DNA of 64,000 bases from Prolixibacteraceae bacterium (GCA_028282195.1 JANQII010000165.1:1-64000); one strand, 5' to 3'; counted from the first letter of the stretch, positions 35,759 through 45,822 are shown. Numbers and translations are program-made. Notes: a model not told the origin generated them from the sequence alone.

Positions 35759-36659
35759 GATTGTTCAGGGACGTGGTTTTAAAGGAGCGATAAACTATGT
35801 GTTGGATAAAAAGAATGCCTGTTTGCTTTTTGCAGAAGGAGTACGATTGAAAGACAAAGCATCCGTCATTCAGAGTTTTATTACCCAAAGTAAACTGAAA
35901 CCTAAAATCTCAAAACCGGTTGCACACATCTCGTTAGATTTTTCTGCTCAGGATAAAAGTCGGTTAACCGACAAATTGATGGTCGATATCGCACATGAAT
36001 ACTTAGCGAGAATGGGATATGAAAATACACAGTACATCATTACCCGGCATCATGATACCGACCATCCGCATTTGCACCTGGTAATAAACCGGATTAACAA
36101 CAACGGAAACCGGATTTCCGACCAGAACGAGAAACTTCGCAACACAAAAGTTTGTATGGAACTGACAAAAAAGTATGGTCTTTATATTGCTTCGGGAAAA
36201 GAGAACGTAAAGGAACACCGGCTGAAAGAACCGGATAAAACCAAGTACGAAATTTACCGGATACTCCAATCAACTATACCCAAATGCCGGAGCTGGCAGG
36301 AACTGAATGCAAAACTTAGGAGATTTAGTATCTCCACCGAATTCCGAAAGAATGGGAATACCGACAAAATTCAGGGAGTAAGGTTTAGCAAGAACGGGTA
36401 TGAATTCAATGGCTCAAAAATTGACCGGGCATTTAGCTATTCAAAAATTAATTACCGCCTCCAGCAAAATGCATGGTCAATGAAGATCCGATCAAACCAG
36501 ACACAAATGAACAAGTCGGACAACACAACAGGTTTTTCCACTTTGAGTGGGCTGTTCAATTTATCTAACCCATCATCCGGTTATGATGAAGACCAAGCCG
36601 AATTTTTGAGGCAGGAAGCCCAAAAGCGAAAAAGACGAAAAAAAGGACGCAGGTTATAA
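35748..36659 (+). CDS. Relaxase (MobA/MOB family)
   Basis: This 303-residue mobilization relaxase has an N-terminal motif with the likely nicking Tyr17 (GRGFKGAINYVL). The metal-binding three-His motif is HHDTDHPHLHLV, with His101/102, His108 and His110. The C-terminal part is basic and truncated compared with long relaxase-helicases. It should nick oriT and pilot the strand through a helper conjugation system. It overlaps mobC, and the next gene starts 20 bp later. Confidence 0.92.
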   Translation: MIAKIVQGRGFKGAINYVLDKKNACLLFAEGVRLKDKASVIQSFITQSKLKPKISKPVAHISLDFSAQDKSRLTDKLMVDIAHEYLARMGYENTQYIITRHHDTDHPHLHLVINRINNNGNRISDQNEKLRNTKVCMELTKKYGLYIASGKENVKEHRLKEPDKTKYEIYRILQSTIPKCRSWQELNAKLRRFSISTEFRKNGNTDKIQGVRFSKNGYEFNGSKIDRAFSYSKINYRLQQNAWSMKIRSNQTQMNKSDNTTGFSTLSGLFNLSNPSSGYDEDQAEFLRQEAQKRKRRKKGRRL

Positions 36660-36679
36660 TCAATAAAAGTTAATTAGTT

Positions 36680-37357
36680 ATGAGCACTGGAAAAATGGAT
36701 TCTTCAACGGTTTATGCACTGTTTGAAGAATTAAAACAAAGGATAGATGAAATAGGTAAAGGTGAAATCACAGGCAAACGGGAAAATTCAGGTTTTGATA
36801 GCGAAGAAATTGCCACATTAATACATGAGTTACGCAACAAGGCGATCCAAAAACGGTTTACACCTGAGCAAATAAAGGAATTGCAAAACAACCTGGCACA
36901 GGTTTCTGCCTACTCATTAAGGAAAGTCAATAACGACCTTACCTCTGTATTAAAAGAATTAAAAGCCATAATTACTCCCATCGATGAAAAGCTTAGTTTG
37001 TTACAAAACTCGCAAAATGCAGTTATCTGCAAAAAGCATGGATTTATCGTGGATTTTCGAAATAGTAAAGCAGCTATTACCATCATTACAATGGTTTTAC
37101 TCATTTTACTTTCATGGGGCGGCAATATTTGGCAATTCAGGAAAAATAATCAACTAAAGGATAACGACCTGAAATACCGGTATATCAAAATGGAAGGAAA
37201 AACAAGTCCCCAAGTAATACTCCAATTGGAAACAATTTTTACTTACGACCGGGATCGGGCTAGTATTTCTGCCATCCGGGAACGGGTTGAAACTTATGAA
37301 CGATCAGTCAAAGAACAGGCTGAGAAAATCGAACAAACAAGGCTCAATGTTAAATGA
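36680..37357 (+). CDS. Mobilization-associated single-TM coiled-coil protein
   Basis: This 225-residue protein has a long helical N-terminal half with coiled-coil character. One membrane helix (about 135-153, AAITIITMVLLILLSWGG) follows, then a helical C-terminal part. It lies directly after the relaxase, where Bacteroidota elements often have a membrane protein of this shape, perhaps linking the relaxosome to the membrane. Function is inferred from position only. Confidence 0.75.
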   Translation: MSTGKMDSSTVYALFEELKQRIDEIGKGEITGKRENSGFDSEEIATLIHELRNKAIQKRFTPEQIKELQNNLAQVSAYSLRKVNNDLTSVLKELKAIITPIDEKLSLLQNSQNAVICKKHGFIVDFRNSKAAITIITMVLLILLSWGGNIWQFRKNNQLKDNDLKYRYIKMEGKTSPQVILQLETIFTYDRDRASISAIRERVETYERSVKEQAEKIEQTRLNVK

Positions 37358-37448
37358 AGTGTCGGAAAATAGATATATTATAACAATTCAATGCGAATAG
37401 ATATTAGAAAATGTCAAAACATGGAAATAAAATGAATGAGGGCATCAA

Positions 37449-38246
37449 CTAAATTATTCCCAGTTTCGTTGCAAGAATTACAGCCTCGGAAGAGTTGGAA
37501 ACACTTAGCTTTTTTATCAAGTTCCGGCGATGGTTGTTTACCGTGTTTACACTGATAGAAAGGCTTTCAGCGATCTGGTTGCTTTTTTCTCCTTTCGAAA
37601 TCAATTCCAGAACCTCTTTTTCACGGGTGCTTATATTGTTCCCGTTTGGGCTTTCTCCCCTGAGCGAATAGATTACTTCCCCGGAACGCTTATCACGAAG
37701 TAAAAACTGACCGGGCATATCTAAATTCTGGTTTGGTGAAAAGTCACAAAGTTTAAGGTCAAGCCATATGTTTCCTTTTTTATCCAGCTCGAGAATTTCA
37801 TTTTGAATAAGCAACCGAATCCACTCATCATTATCATTTTTTATCCTGAATTCATGGATAAGTCTGAGATTTTTTCGCTTTTCAACAGGAAGTTGGTAAA
37901 AGTATTTTAAAGTCCAGACACTTCCAGTATTGATAACATAGTCATCCGGGTGGAAACGCCGCCTGAACCATTTGTGGTCGGCGAATGGCAAATGATTGTT
38001 ATGAAAGCCAAAAATACTGTTAAAATTTTCGGAGAAATAGAAATAATCACGCTTGTAAAAATCAAAAGCAACAACAATGCTTGTTTGCAACGAATCAATT
38101 AGTTTTAAAAAAGGGAGAAATTTCTTCTCTGCTTTTTCATAATCAATATCCTCTGACCTGATAACGATTTTATCAAATTGTCTAGCGTGTTCATTGATAC
38201 TTTGTTCTAACCTCTCCATAAGGGATTTTTTCTTAAAAGTAGTCAA
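37449..38246 (-). CDS. LuxR-type transcriptional regulator with PAS-like sensor
   Basis: This 265-residue regulator has an N-terminal PAS-like domain (about 45-175, with YFYFSENFNSIFGF and FHPDDY). The C-terminal LuxR helix-turn-helix (about 205-262) reads ISTREKEVLELISKGEKSNQIAESLSIS and VNNHRRNLIKKL. No receiver domain is seen. It is transcribed divergently from the exported-protein cluster, with a 161-bp shared gap, so it is the obvious candidate controller of that cluster. The next Met (residue 10) is an alternative start. Confidence 0.88.
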   Translation of the reverse strand: MTTFKKKSLMERLEQSINEHARQFDKIVIRSEDIDYEKAEKKFLPFLKLIDSLQTSIVVAFDFYKRDYFYFSENFNSIFGFHNNHLPFADHKWFRRRFHPDDYVINTGSVWTLKYFYQLPVEKRKNLRLIHEFRIKNDNDEWIRLLIQNEILELDKKGNIWLDLKLCDFSPNQNLDMPGQFLLRDKRSGEVIYSLRGESPNGNNISTREKEVLELISKGEKSNQIAESLSISVNTVNNHRRNLIKKLSVSNSSEAVILATKLGII

Positions 38247-38407
38247 AAATGACTATTGGACAATTCTCTAATTATAAATATCTTATTGAAGTTTATTTTC
38301 CTGGGGTGTAAGAGAGATGTACTATTTTTTTTACTAATTGGTAACCCGTAATGTCACATTTTTGATCATATGGGTACTAAAGGGCAAAACATGAAATTTA
38401 GAATATT

Positions 38408-38980
38408 ATGAAAAACATTTACTTTTTACTTTTGGGGATCATTGCGCTAAGTCTTATATCATGTAACAGTTCAAGAAAAATTACGAAAGAAACTGCATCA
38501 GGAGAAGGTCGGGATGTATTTATTGTGCCTTGCGCTGATTTTAGTAAAAACTCAAAAGATGCTTTTCGAGCCACAGCGAGTGCTACAAGCCCCAACCACC
38601 AATTTGCAAAAGAAAAGGCAACAACTTTAGCCAGGAGTGCACTGGCTCAAAAGATTGAAACGTCAGTTGAAACAATGATTGATAATTATGCAAATCAATA
38701 TGACGTTGATAATGAGCAGGAGTTTAAAGAGATTACAAAAGCAATTACCCGGCAGGTGGTAGATCAGAAATTAACTGGACTTAATAAGACATGCGAACAA
38801 AGCTTCACACTTTCTTCAGGGAAATATGAAGTATGGGTTGGTATTGAAATGCCTATGGATAATGTTGGTAAATCTATTTATGACAGCATTTCACAAGAAA
38901 AGAAGATCCGGTTAGATTACGACTATGAGAAATTCAAGGAAGAATTACAAAAAGAACTGGAAAAAAGAAGAGAACAATAA
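38408..38980 (+). CDS. LPP20-like lipoprotein
   Basis: This 190-residue lipoprotein has a signal ending in lipobox LISC (residue 20). The mature part has the LPP20 pattern: FRATASATSPNHQFAKEKATTLARSALAQKI, then a strand (GKYEVWVGIEMP). LPP20-family proteins are outer-membrane-associated lipoproteins of unclear role. The C-terminus is a charged helix. It starts the exported cluster and is followed by a larger secreted protein with a related N-terminal domain. Confidence 0.75.
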   Translation: MKNIYFLLLGIIALSLISCNSSRKITKETASGEGRDVFIVPCADFSKNSKDAFRATASATSPNHQFAKEKATTLARSALAQKIETSVETMIDNYANQYDVDNEQEFKEITKAITRQVVDQKLTGLNKTCEQSFTLSSGKYEVWVGIEMPMDNVGKSIYDSISQEKKIRLDYDYEKFKEELQKELEKRREQ

Positions 38981-39002
38981 CTTTTGAAAACTTCCTGAAT
39001 CT

Positions 39003-40820
39003 ATGAAACTGCCTGTTATAATATTTATTTCATTATGGTCTATTTCATTGAACCTGGAAGCACAGTCCATAACCGAAATAAGAAAATCGGGGAGATATCT
39101 TTATGGGCTGGGAAAATCTGAAGTCTATGAAAAAGCAGACCAGGCAGCTTTAAGCGATTTAATCAGCCAGATAAGCGTTAATGTTGAAGACAGTCTGACC
39201 ATTTTAAGAACAGAGATTGAGGGGGATTATAAAGAATATGCGCATTCGGTCGTTAATACTTATTCATCGGGTAGTTTATCAAATGCACTGCGGCTGGAAG
39301 AAGAAAGAGGTGGGGCTTATACAGTAATCCGTTATTTACCAAAAACTGACCTGAATAAAATTTTCGAGTCCCGTAAACAAGCAATCATTAATTATACTAA
39401 GGAAGGACTTAGGGCAGAATGGAAATTGCAAATTGGCGATGCGCTTCGAAATTTTTACTGGGCAAATATACTTTTAAGAAGTCACCCGGAATACAACAGT
39501 TTAAAATATGTTGAAGGGAATGACACTTTACAGTTAAAAGTTTTTTTACCTAACCGGATAAATGAAATATTCTCAAATATTGAAATAGAAGTTCAGGAAC
39601 AAAGCTATAAACCAGAAGAAAAATACGCCAGATACACGCTTAACCTGAAATATAAAAATAAGGACATACAAAATCTTGATTACACCTATAAGTTCAAAAA
39701 TTCCTGGTCTGGCACTGTTGATGCTGCAAATGGTTTGGCATTTCTTGAATTTTATGGTGACGATGCAAAAAAAGATAAAGAAATTAAAATCAGGGTTGAA
39801 TACATGTATCGGGATAAAGCCTTTTTTGATAAAGATGTTCAAAGCGTACTTTCTTCCGATTTGGATTTACCCTACTTTAATCGTTGTGAACTTACCGCTC
39901 ATCTTGATAAAGTAAAAACTGAAAATCCTCCTCTTTTGGTGGATGTTGAGTCTAAAGAAAAGATTAGCAAAATAGAAAAGCAATCTTTTAAAGATAAGTT
40001 TCAAAGTTTGTTGACTGCAATCGAAAAAAATGAGGTATTTTCTGATACTTCCCTGTTTACCGCTGACGGATTAAAAGCATACAATCAACTAATCAGATAT
40101 GGAAATGCAAAACTACTAACGGATAACAATAATCTTGAAATCATTAAAATTAATAATGAATCGATGGTTCGGTCTGTCCCGATGAAGTTCTCATTCTCAA
40201 AAAACAGGGACTTTGTTGAGGATGTCGTATTTATCCTGAACAATCAAGGTAAAATTGACGATCTGAATTTTTCATTAAGCGAAACGGCTATAAACGATAT
40301 CCTTTCAAAAGAAGATCGTTTTGCCTCACAGGAAGTTAAATTTTTTCTTATCCGGTTTATGGAAAATTATAAAACGGCCTATTGCCTGAAACGGCTGGAT
40401 TACCTTCAAAAAATATTTGATGAGGACGCCCTGATTATTGTAGGAAAAGTAGTTAAAAAGTCAAATCGCCCAGATGATTCGTATTATTCCAACTTTTCAA
40501 ATGAAGAAGTAACATACCAAAAGCTCTCGAAAAAACAATATTTATCCAACCTGAAACGTGTGTTTGACCTGAATGAATTTGTAAATATCCATTTTGAAGA
40601 CAATACCATAAAAAAAGCGAAAAAGGATATCAATATTTACGGAATCCAGATAGCCCAACATTATACATCGGCATCTTATGCCGACAAAGGATATCTTTTT
40701 CTGATGATTGATTTGCGAGATACCTTAAATCCATTGATTCATGTAAGGACATGGCAACCACAAAAAAACAAAGATGGTTCAATTTACGGACTGGAAGATT
40801 TTCCTTTTGAAACCTTATAA
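39003..40820 (+). CDS. Secreted protein with LPP20-like N-terminal domain
   Basis: This 605-residue exported protein has a signal peptide cleaved near LEAQ (residue 21). An LPP20-like domain (about 25-125: GRYLYGLGKSEVYEKADQAALSDLI) is followed by a helical hairpin and a beta-sandwich-like region (about 185-290). The long C-terminal half is unrecognised, with no catalytic motif seen. It is 22 bp after the LPP20-like lipoprotein and 2 bp before the PEGA protein, so the three are one operon. Confidence 0.75.
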   Translation: MKLPVIIFISLWSISLNLEAQSITEIRKSGRYLYGLGKSEVYEKADQAALSDLISQISVNVEDSLTILRTEIEGDYKEYAHSVVNTYSSGSLSNALRLEEERGGAYTVIRYLPKTDLNKIFESRKQAIINYTKEGLRAEWKLQIGDALRNFYWANILLRSHPEYNSLKYVEGNDTLQLKVFLPNRINEIFSNIEIEVQEQSYKPEEKYARYTLNLKYKNKDIQNLDYTYKFKNSWSGTVDAANGLAFLEFYGDDAKKDKEIKIRVEYMYRDKAFFDKDVQSVLSSDLDLPYFNRCELTAHLDKVKTENPPLLVDVESKEKISKIEKQSFKDKFQSLLTAIEKNEVFSDTSLFTADGLKAYNQLIRYGNAKLLTDNNNLEIIKINNESMVRSVPMKFSFSKNRDFVEDVVFILNNQGKIDDLNFSLSETAINDILSKEDRFASQEVKFFLIRFMENYKTAYCLKRLDYLQKIFDEDALIIVGKVVKKSNRPDDSYYSNFSNEEVTYQKLSKKQYLSNLKRVFDLNEFVNIHFEDNTIKKAKKDINIYGIQIAQHYTSASYADKGYLFLMIDLRDTLNPLIHVRTWQPQKNKDGSIYGLEDFPFETL

Positions 40821-40822
40821 TT

Positions 40823-41956
40823 ATGAAAAAATACCTACACCTGTTTTTTATTATCCCGCTTCTGATGATTTTCTGTAATTTTAAAAGTACAGTCCTTTGT
40901 GCCCAGGAACTAAAGGTAGTTAGTTTTAAACATCTTGAAGGGAATACTACAGCCCGTGTAAACAGAAAGCGCGATATTAATGGGCAGAATTGTGCAATTC
41001 TGATTATTAAACACAATTTTAATGATTTTAGTGTTGAAGCCGGAAAAGATTACGAGCATCGCGAAGAGAAAAAAGGCGAAACATGGTTATGGCTATCACC
41101 AGACGAATATCAGATTGTTATTAGAAAAACAGGTTATATTCCGTTACAGGTTTCTCTTAAAAATAAATTAAAAGAACTTGAAACTTACGAGTTGATCGTT
41201 ACCGATGAATTTGGCTCTGTTCATGTTAAGGCTCCTGAAGCGCAAATTTGGTTAGATGACAAAGCTGTAGCAAAAAACGAATATACATTCAGGTTAAAAG
41301 AGGGAAGATATATAATAAAAGCAACGCGCCACAAGTACTATTCTCAGGAAAAATTTGTTGCCTTAAATGCAGGTGATGACCTTGAATATATATTTAACTT
41401 AAAACCTATCATGGGTAATCTTAATATATTATCATCACCAAATGCCACTAAAGGGGCAGATATATTTATTGATAACAGGCTAATAAAGGAAAAAACACCA
41501 GCCAATATTCCATTACTTATCGGAAACTATTCTGTAAAACTAACCAAAGATGGTTTTTTACCATTTAATCAAACCGTAAAAGTAAATGAAAATATAACTA
41601 CAAAGATTACAGCACAAATGCAGGTTGATCCAACTTTGCTTATACAAAAACATAAACGTTTGAAAAATTTCTGGCTAATTTCCACTGTAATAACTTCTGG
41701 TATTGGAGGTTATTCATTGTGGCAGTCTGACAAATTGTATAATGAGTATAAAAGTGCAACAAATAATGCCAGTGATATTCGTCAAAAAGTTGAAATGTAT
41801 GATACGCTTGCTCCGATTGCTCTTGGAGTTTCAGGATTCTGTTTTATTGAATTTATCATCCATGCTTCGAAACAAGGCAAGGCTAAACAAAAACTGAATT
41901 TGTATTCCTCTTATACCAAAGGTGGGGGAATGATGACTTTAAGCTACAACTTTTAA
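40823..41956 (+). CDS. PEGA domain membrane protein
   Basis: This 377-residue exported protein has a signal peptide (to about residue 28). Several PEGA-like beta-sandwich repeats follow, with the typical GEYSVKLTKDGF-like ends (here GNYSVKLTKDGFLPF) and DIFIDNRLIKEKTPA. Near the C-terminus are two hydrophobic segments (FWLISTVITSGIGGY and ALGVSGFCFIEFII). PEGA domains are structural envelope modules. It lies 2 bp after the preceding gene. Confidence 0.82.
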   Translation: MKKYLHLFFIIPLLMIFCNFKSTVLCAQELKVVSFKHLEGNTTARVNRKRDINGQNCAILIIKHNFNDFSVEAGKDYEHREEKKGETWLWLSPDEYQIVIRKTGYIPLQVSLKNKLKELETYELIVTDEFGSVHVKAPEAQIWLDDKAVAKNEYTFRLKEGRYIIKATRHKYYSQEKFVALNAGDDLEYIFNLKPIMGNLNILSSPNATKGADIFIDNRLIKEKTPANIPLLIGNYSVKLTKDGFLPFNQTVKVNENITTKITAQMQVDPTLLIQKHKRLKNFWLISTVITSGIGGYSLWQSDKLYNEYKSATNNASDIRQKVEMYDTLAPIALGVSGFCFIEFIIHASKQGKAKQKLNLYSSYTKGGGMMTLSYNF

Positions 41957-41974
41957 ACCAAAAACCAGTATCCC

Positions 41975-43198
41975 ATGAGTTGGAAACATATAATTTTTCT
42001 GATTGGAATAATTTCTGTATTTCTTTCCTGTGAGAAAAAAAACTGGGATAATCCGTATGATGAACAGTCTTCCCCGGATTTAGACTGGGCTCCATTCATA
42101 TCAAGTATTAAACAAGAAGATGAAAGTATTGTATTGGAATTTGGTTGCAGTGAAACCAATTTTGATTCTTATGTGATAGAAAGAAGTGTTGATAATGGTG
42201 CATTCTCCAAAGTTGCAAGCCCTGCAAAAACTGCAAATAGCTGGACAGACAGTAATATCACATCAGGAGGGAAATTGTATAAGTATAAACTATACTGTAA
42301 GGCAGGGAATAATTTTAGTAATTCTGTTGAAAGAAGCATAACTCCTTATTTAATTCCTGTTATTAAAATTCAAATAGTTCAAGTTACACATATAAAAGCC
42401 AGTTGTAAAATAACAATTGAAAATGATGGTGGAAATACTAATTTGAAAACAGTCGCAGTTTGTTGGAGTCAATATGGATCACCAAATGTCAATAGTGATG
42501 GATACAATAATAAAATCTATAATAGTGATGAAGATTCTTATATAATTGAATTAACAAGATTAAATCCAAATACGACTTACTATTTAAAAGGTATTTTGTG
42601 GTATGGAACAAGTTACATTTATAGCAATGAGATTACTATACAGACTGATAAAATGATAATTGTCCAGACTGAAACTTTTATTGATAGCCGTGATGGACAA
42701 GAATACCCTACAATCAAAATAAACAATCAAACCTGGATGGCTAAGAATTTTTCGCTAAAAGTAAATGACGGATGTTGGGCATATGAAAATAAAGAAAGCC
42801 TGGTTGCCGAATACGGAAGATTATATACGTGGAAGAAAGCAAAGGAAATATGTCCAGCAGGATGGCATTTACCAACCACTAATGAATGGAAGGATTTAAT
42901 TGAATATGTTGGAGGTCAATTTGCCGGGGTAGATCGTTTAAGAACTACATTTGGTTGGTGGTTGGGTAATGGTGGAACTAATGGAAACAATGAAACCGGA
43001 TTCTCTATTTCACCTAGCGGTTGGCACAACATAAACGATGACAGTTTTGGACATCGATACTTGCGAGCTTTTTATTGGACAGCAACAGAATCAGGAAATG
43101 CTAAAGCAGATTATTTTAGTTTTGAATATACTGGTTCATATGGAGTTGGCTCTTATGACAAAAGCTTTGGTTTTTCTGTTCGTTATATTAAAGATTGA
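41975..43198 (+). CDS. FISUMP-domain lipoprotein with fibronectin-like repeats
   Basis: This 407-residue lipoprotein has lipobox LSC (residue 19) and the sequence KKNWDNPYDE, shared with the next gene. Two fibronectin-III-like domains (about 35-125 and 128-225) lead to a C-terminal FISUMP domain (about 230-407). FISUMP markers are IDSRDGQEYPTIKINNQTWMAKN, AGWHLPTTNEWKDL, YWTATE and SVRYIKD. FISUMP proteins are surface proteins of unknown function. It is 18 bp after the PEGA gene. Confidence 0.88.
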   Translation: MSWKHIIFLIGIISVFLSCEKKNWDNPYDEQSSPDLDWAPFISSIKQEDESIVLEFGCSETNFDSYVIERSVDNGAFSKVASPAKTANSWTDSNITSGGKLYKYKLYCKAGNNFSNSVERSITPYLIPVIKIQIVQVTHIKASCKITIENDGGNTNLKTVAVCWSQYGSPNVNSDGYNNKIYNSDEDSYIIELTRLNPNTTYYLKGILWYGTSYIYSNEITIQTDKMIIVQTETFIDSRDGQEYPTIKINNQTWMAKNFSLKVNDGCWAYENKESLVAEYGRLYTWKKAKEICPAGWHLPTTNEWKDLIEYVGGQFAGVDRLRTTFGWWLGNGGTNGNNETGFSISPSGWHNINDDSFGHRYLRAFYWTATESGNAKADYFSFEYTGSYGVGSYDKSFGFSVRYIKD

Positions 43199-43204
43199 AA
43201 AATC

Positions 43205-43891
43205 ATGAGGGGAAAAATATTAATATTAGTTCTAATAAGTTTGATAATTGTAACCTGTAACAAAAAGTACTGGGATAATCCTCATGATGAAAATACCTCT
43301 TCATATTTCGATTGGTCAGCATCTATAACAAGCATTAAACAGGAAGAAGAAAGTATTGTGTTAGAATTTGACTGCGATGAAACCAATTTTGATTCTTATG
43401 TGATAGAAAGAAGTCTTGACAATGGTGTTTTTTCTAAAGTTGCAAGCCCTACAAAAACTGTAAATAGCTGGACTGATAATAATATTACTTTAGGAGGGAA
43501 ACTTCATAAATACAAGATTTATGCTGAAGCAGGGAGTAATTCCAGTAATTATGATGAAGCAGAAATAGTTGCTTATCTCCCTCCAAAATTTAGTGCAAGT
43601 ATTACCCAGATTACATATTATTCATTTTCATGGAAGATTGATGTCTACGATAATGGGGGAGCGCCAATAAATCATCGGTATAATATTTATTACAAAGAAG
43701 AAGATGAAAAATTAAGATCTATAAATGTTAGTTCAAGAGGAGAAATCCCCATTAGTGGTACTTTATCAAACAACACTATGCTGTCAATAAAAGCATCCAC
43801 TGTTTACTATATTCAATTTGAAATAATAAATAATCAAAATAAAAAAGGACTAAGTGAATTTTTTAAAATCACAACAAAGGATGAACCATAA
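43205..43891 (+). CDS. Lipoprotein paralogous to the preceding N-terminus
   Basis: This 228-residue lipoprotein has lipobox VTC near residue 18. Its first 115 residues closely match the previous gene (YWDNPHDEN, ITSIKQEEESIVLEF, TNFDSYVIERSLDNG), so it arose by tandem duplication. It has two fibronectin-III-like domains but no FISUMP domain. The second domain differs from its neighbour. It lies 6 bp after the previous stop. It may be a surface partner or competitor of the longer protein. Confidence 0.8.
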   Translation: MRGKILILVLISLIIVTCNKKYWDNPHDENTSSYFDWSASITSIKQEEESIVLEFDCDETNFDSYVIERSLDNGVFSKVASPTKTVNSWTDNNITLGGKLHKYKIYAEAGSNSSNYDEAEIVAYLPPKFSASITQITYYSFSWKIDVYDNGGAPINHRYNIYYKEEDEKLRSINVSSRGEIPISGTLSNNTMLSIKASTVYYIQFEIINNQNKKGLSEFFKITTKDEP

Positions 43892-44019
43892 TATTTTGCT
43901 CATGATAAAAGTCAATGCTGTAAACAAAATTAAACTTAAAAAAATGAAAACTAACATTTAAAAAGGATTTAAGGTGAAATAAAAAAATCATTTATCAGCA
44001 ATAACTAAAATTTGCAAAC

Positions 44020-44988
44020 ATGAAAAGATTAACAATATTTTTAGTCTGTTTTCTAATCATTACAAATGGATTTTGTCAAGACATCGATGGTATGTTATGT
44101 GGATCTGAAGGTGAAAAACCTTTCTGGATTCTAAGATTTGATATAATTGACTCAGAAACTCATTATCCGATCGATGATGCGATAATAAATATTACTAGTG
44201 AAAGTGGCAAAGAGTTGAAGTGGCCCGCACACCGAGATGGATTCAGTATATTAATAGTAACAGATCCTAATTGTATTCCGGTTGATGGACAAATAGAAAT
44301 TACTTCCCCAAGGTATAGGTTCTATCAAAAGCCAATAAGACGAAATTATTTTAAAACTGAGAAAGATGATCGAATGATATATCTAGAAGGATATAACCAA
44401 AATTGGACCGATTTAAATCAATTACCAGAAACGCAAGAAATATTTGACAAAATAAGGGATAAAAGATACAGGGTTGGAGTGAAGGAAATTAATTCTGAAT
44501 TTGGTTTTAGGGTGGCAAACTTTGCCCCCGCTTGTTTTGAATACAGTGTTGAAATGGAAAGAATCAATGGAGAGGACTTTTACTCGGATCACAGCCCCTA
44601 TAATCGTGTACCTCAAAAAAATAATTCCAATCTGAGAGGATTTCAAATCCCTTCAATTACTTACAATGGAGAGACCATCTATGTTTTTCCCAATGATTTG
44701 ACGAATGGGCCATACCATTGGGATCAGGCTAAAAATGCGTGCAGTTTATTGAATCGGTTAGGTTATGACGATTGGTATTTGCCTTCAAAGGAGGAATTAA
44801 ACGTTTTATATATCAACAAAGACAAAATTGGCGAATTTAATGGATGGTATTGGAGTGCGACTGAGTCATCATCGAGAAATGCCTGGATACAAAATTTTAA
44901 GTATGGAACACAGGAAACCATATATAAAGGAACTACCTACAATATTCACAAAGGCAATATTAAAGTACGATGTATAAGAAAAGAATGA
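44020..44988 (+). CDS. Secreted DUF1566 (Lcl-like) protein
   Basis: This 322-residue exported protein has a signal peptide (cleavage near GFCQ), an unrecognised N-terminal region, and a C-terminal DUF1566/Lcl-type domain (about 215-322). That domain has GPYHWDQAKNACSLL, LGYDDWYLPSKEELNVLY, WYWSATES and IKVRCIRKE. The domain is distantly related in fold to FISUMP (both have WHLP/WYLPS, WSATES and VRCI motifs). Likely a surface or periplasmic binding protein. Confidence 0.82.
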   Translation: MKRLTIFLVCFLIITNGFCQDIDGMLCGSEGEKPFWILRFDIIDSETHYPIDDAIINITSESGKELKWPAHRDGFSILIVTDPNCIPVDGQIEITSPRYRFYQKPIRRNYFKTEKDDRMIYLEGYNQNWTDLNQLPETQEIFDKIRDKRYRVGVKEINSEFGFRVANFAPACFEYSVEMERINGEDFYSDHSPYNRVPQKNNSNLRGFQIPSITYNGETIYVFPNDLTNGPYHWDQAKNACSLLNRLGYDDWYLPSKEELNVLYINKDKIGEFNGWYWSATESSSRNAWIQNFKYGTQETIYKGTTYNIHKGNIKVRCIRKE

Positions 44989-45377
44989 AAATAAATCTAA
45001 AGGTTACCTTTTTGTTACTGATTGTTCTACCAACTATACAGGAATCTGGATTAATAATGTGAGGTTTGGTTTTAACTGTAAATTGCTTGGTGGCGCAGGG
45101 CTTTCTTTTAACGAAGGAAAGTTATTTCAAATGTGGTTTTGCACAAACACAGATCTTAAAGAAATAATGACTCGTAATTTTGAGCCAGGAGTAAGGCATA
45201 GTTACTATACAGATGATAATAAAAGAGAATGGTGGGATGCGACAACTTATTCATGTTGATTATGAAGTTGGTTCTGTTTGGATAGAACAATGGAAAATTA
45301 ATGACAAAGCCTATCAAAGAGATCATAGAAGAACTGATTTTAAAAGATATTTAAGACTAAAAAATCAATCAAAATGA
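44985..45377 (+). pseudogene. Frame-broken exported protein gene
   Basis: Three overlapping reading frames seem to be parts of one gene. A signal-peptide-like start (MKINLKVTFLLLIVLPTI, from 44985) stops at 45060. A second frame without an ATG continues to 45259 (for example LFVTDCSTNYTGIWINNV and REWWDATTY). A third runs from 45237 to 45377 (DYEVGSVWIEQWKIND). Two frameshifts would join them. It starts inside the end of the DUF1566 gene. The product is unrecognised; assembly error is an alternative. Confidence 0.45.
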
Positions 45378-45805
45378 AAAATTTTAATTATTACTTAGTT
45401 GTTATGGTACTTTTTGTTTTTCAAAGTACCTCTGTTTTCTCACAAGGAAAAATAAACAAAGTTATTGATGGGGATTTGTTCACAATTGTTGTGAAAGGAT
45501 ATGCATCTGAAAAATTGTGGATAGGATGTACAATTAATCCTGACACTTATAGCGAAATTGATTTAAAACCTAAACGTGTATCGAAGGGAAATTATGAAGT
45601 GTCATTTAACTTAAGTACTGGTGCTGCCAACAGTTTAATGCGGGGGAATTCTTCAATACCATATGTAGTTGCATTATGGGAAGAAAAAATTAGCTTGAAA
45701 GAATGTGAAAAAAGATATGGAAAAGGCTCAAAGCAATGTAAGTGGGCAAGAAAAAATGGATACCAGTTTGAGGGTAGGATTGATAGGTATTCAGGAAGAT
45801 ATTAA
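45374..45805 (+). CDS. Hypothetical secreted protein
   Basis: This 143-residue exported protein has a signal peptide cleaved near VFSQ (residue 24) and a single beta-rich domain of unknown family (LFTIVVKGYASEKLWIGCTINPDTYSEIDL ... GNYEVSFNLSTGA is its signature, shown in part). Cys residues late in the chain (SLKECEKRYGKGSKQCKW) could form a disulfide. It overlaps the third frame of the broken gene by 4 bp. Confidence 0.6.
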   Translation: MKNFNYYLVVMVLFVFQSTSVFSQGKINKVIDGDLFTIVVKGYASEKLWIGCTINPDTYSEIDLKPKRVSKGNYEVSFNLSTGAANSLMRGNSSIPYVVALWEEKISLKECEKRYGKGSKQCKWARKNGYQFEGRIDRYSGRY

Positions 45806-45822
45806 CCATAAATTACTGAAAG

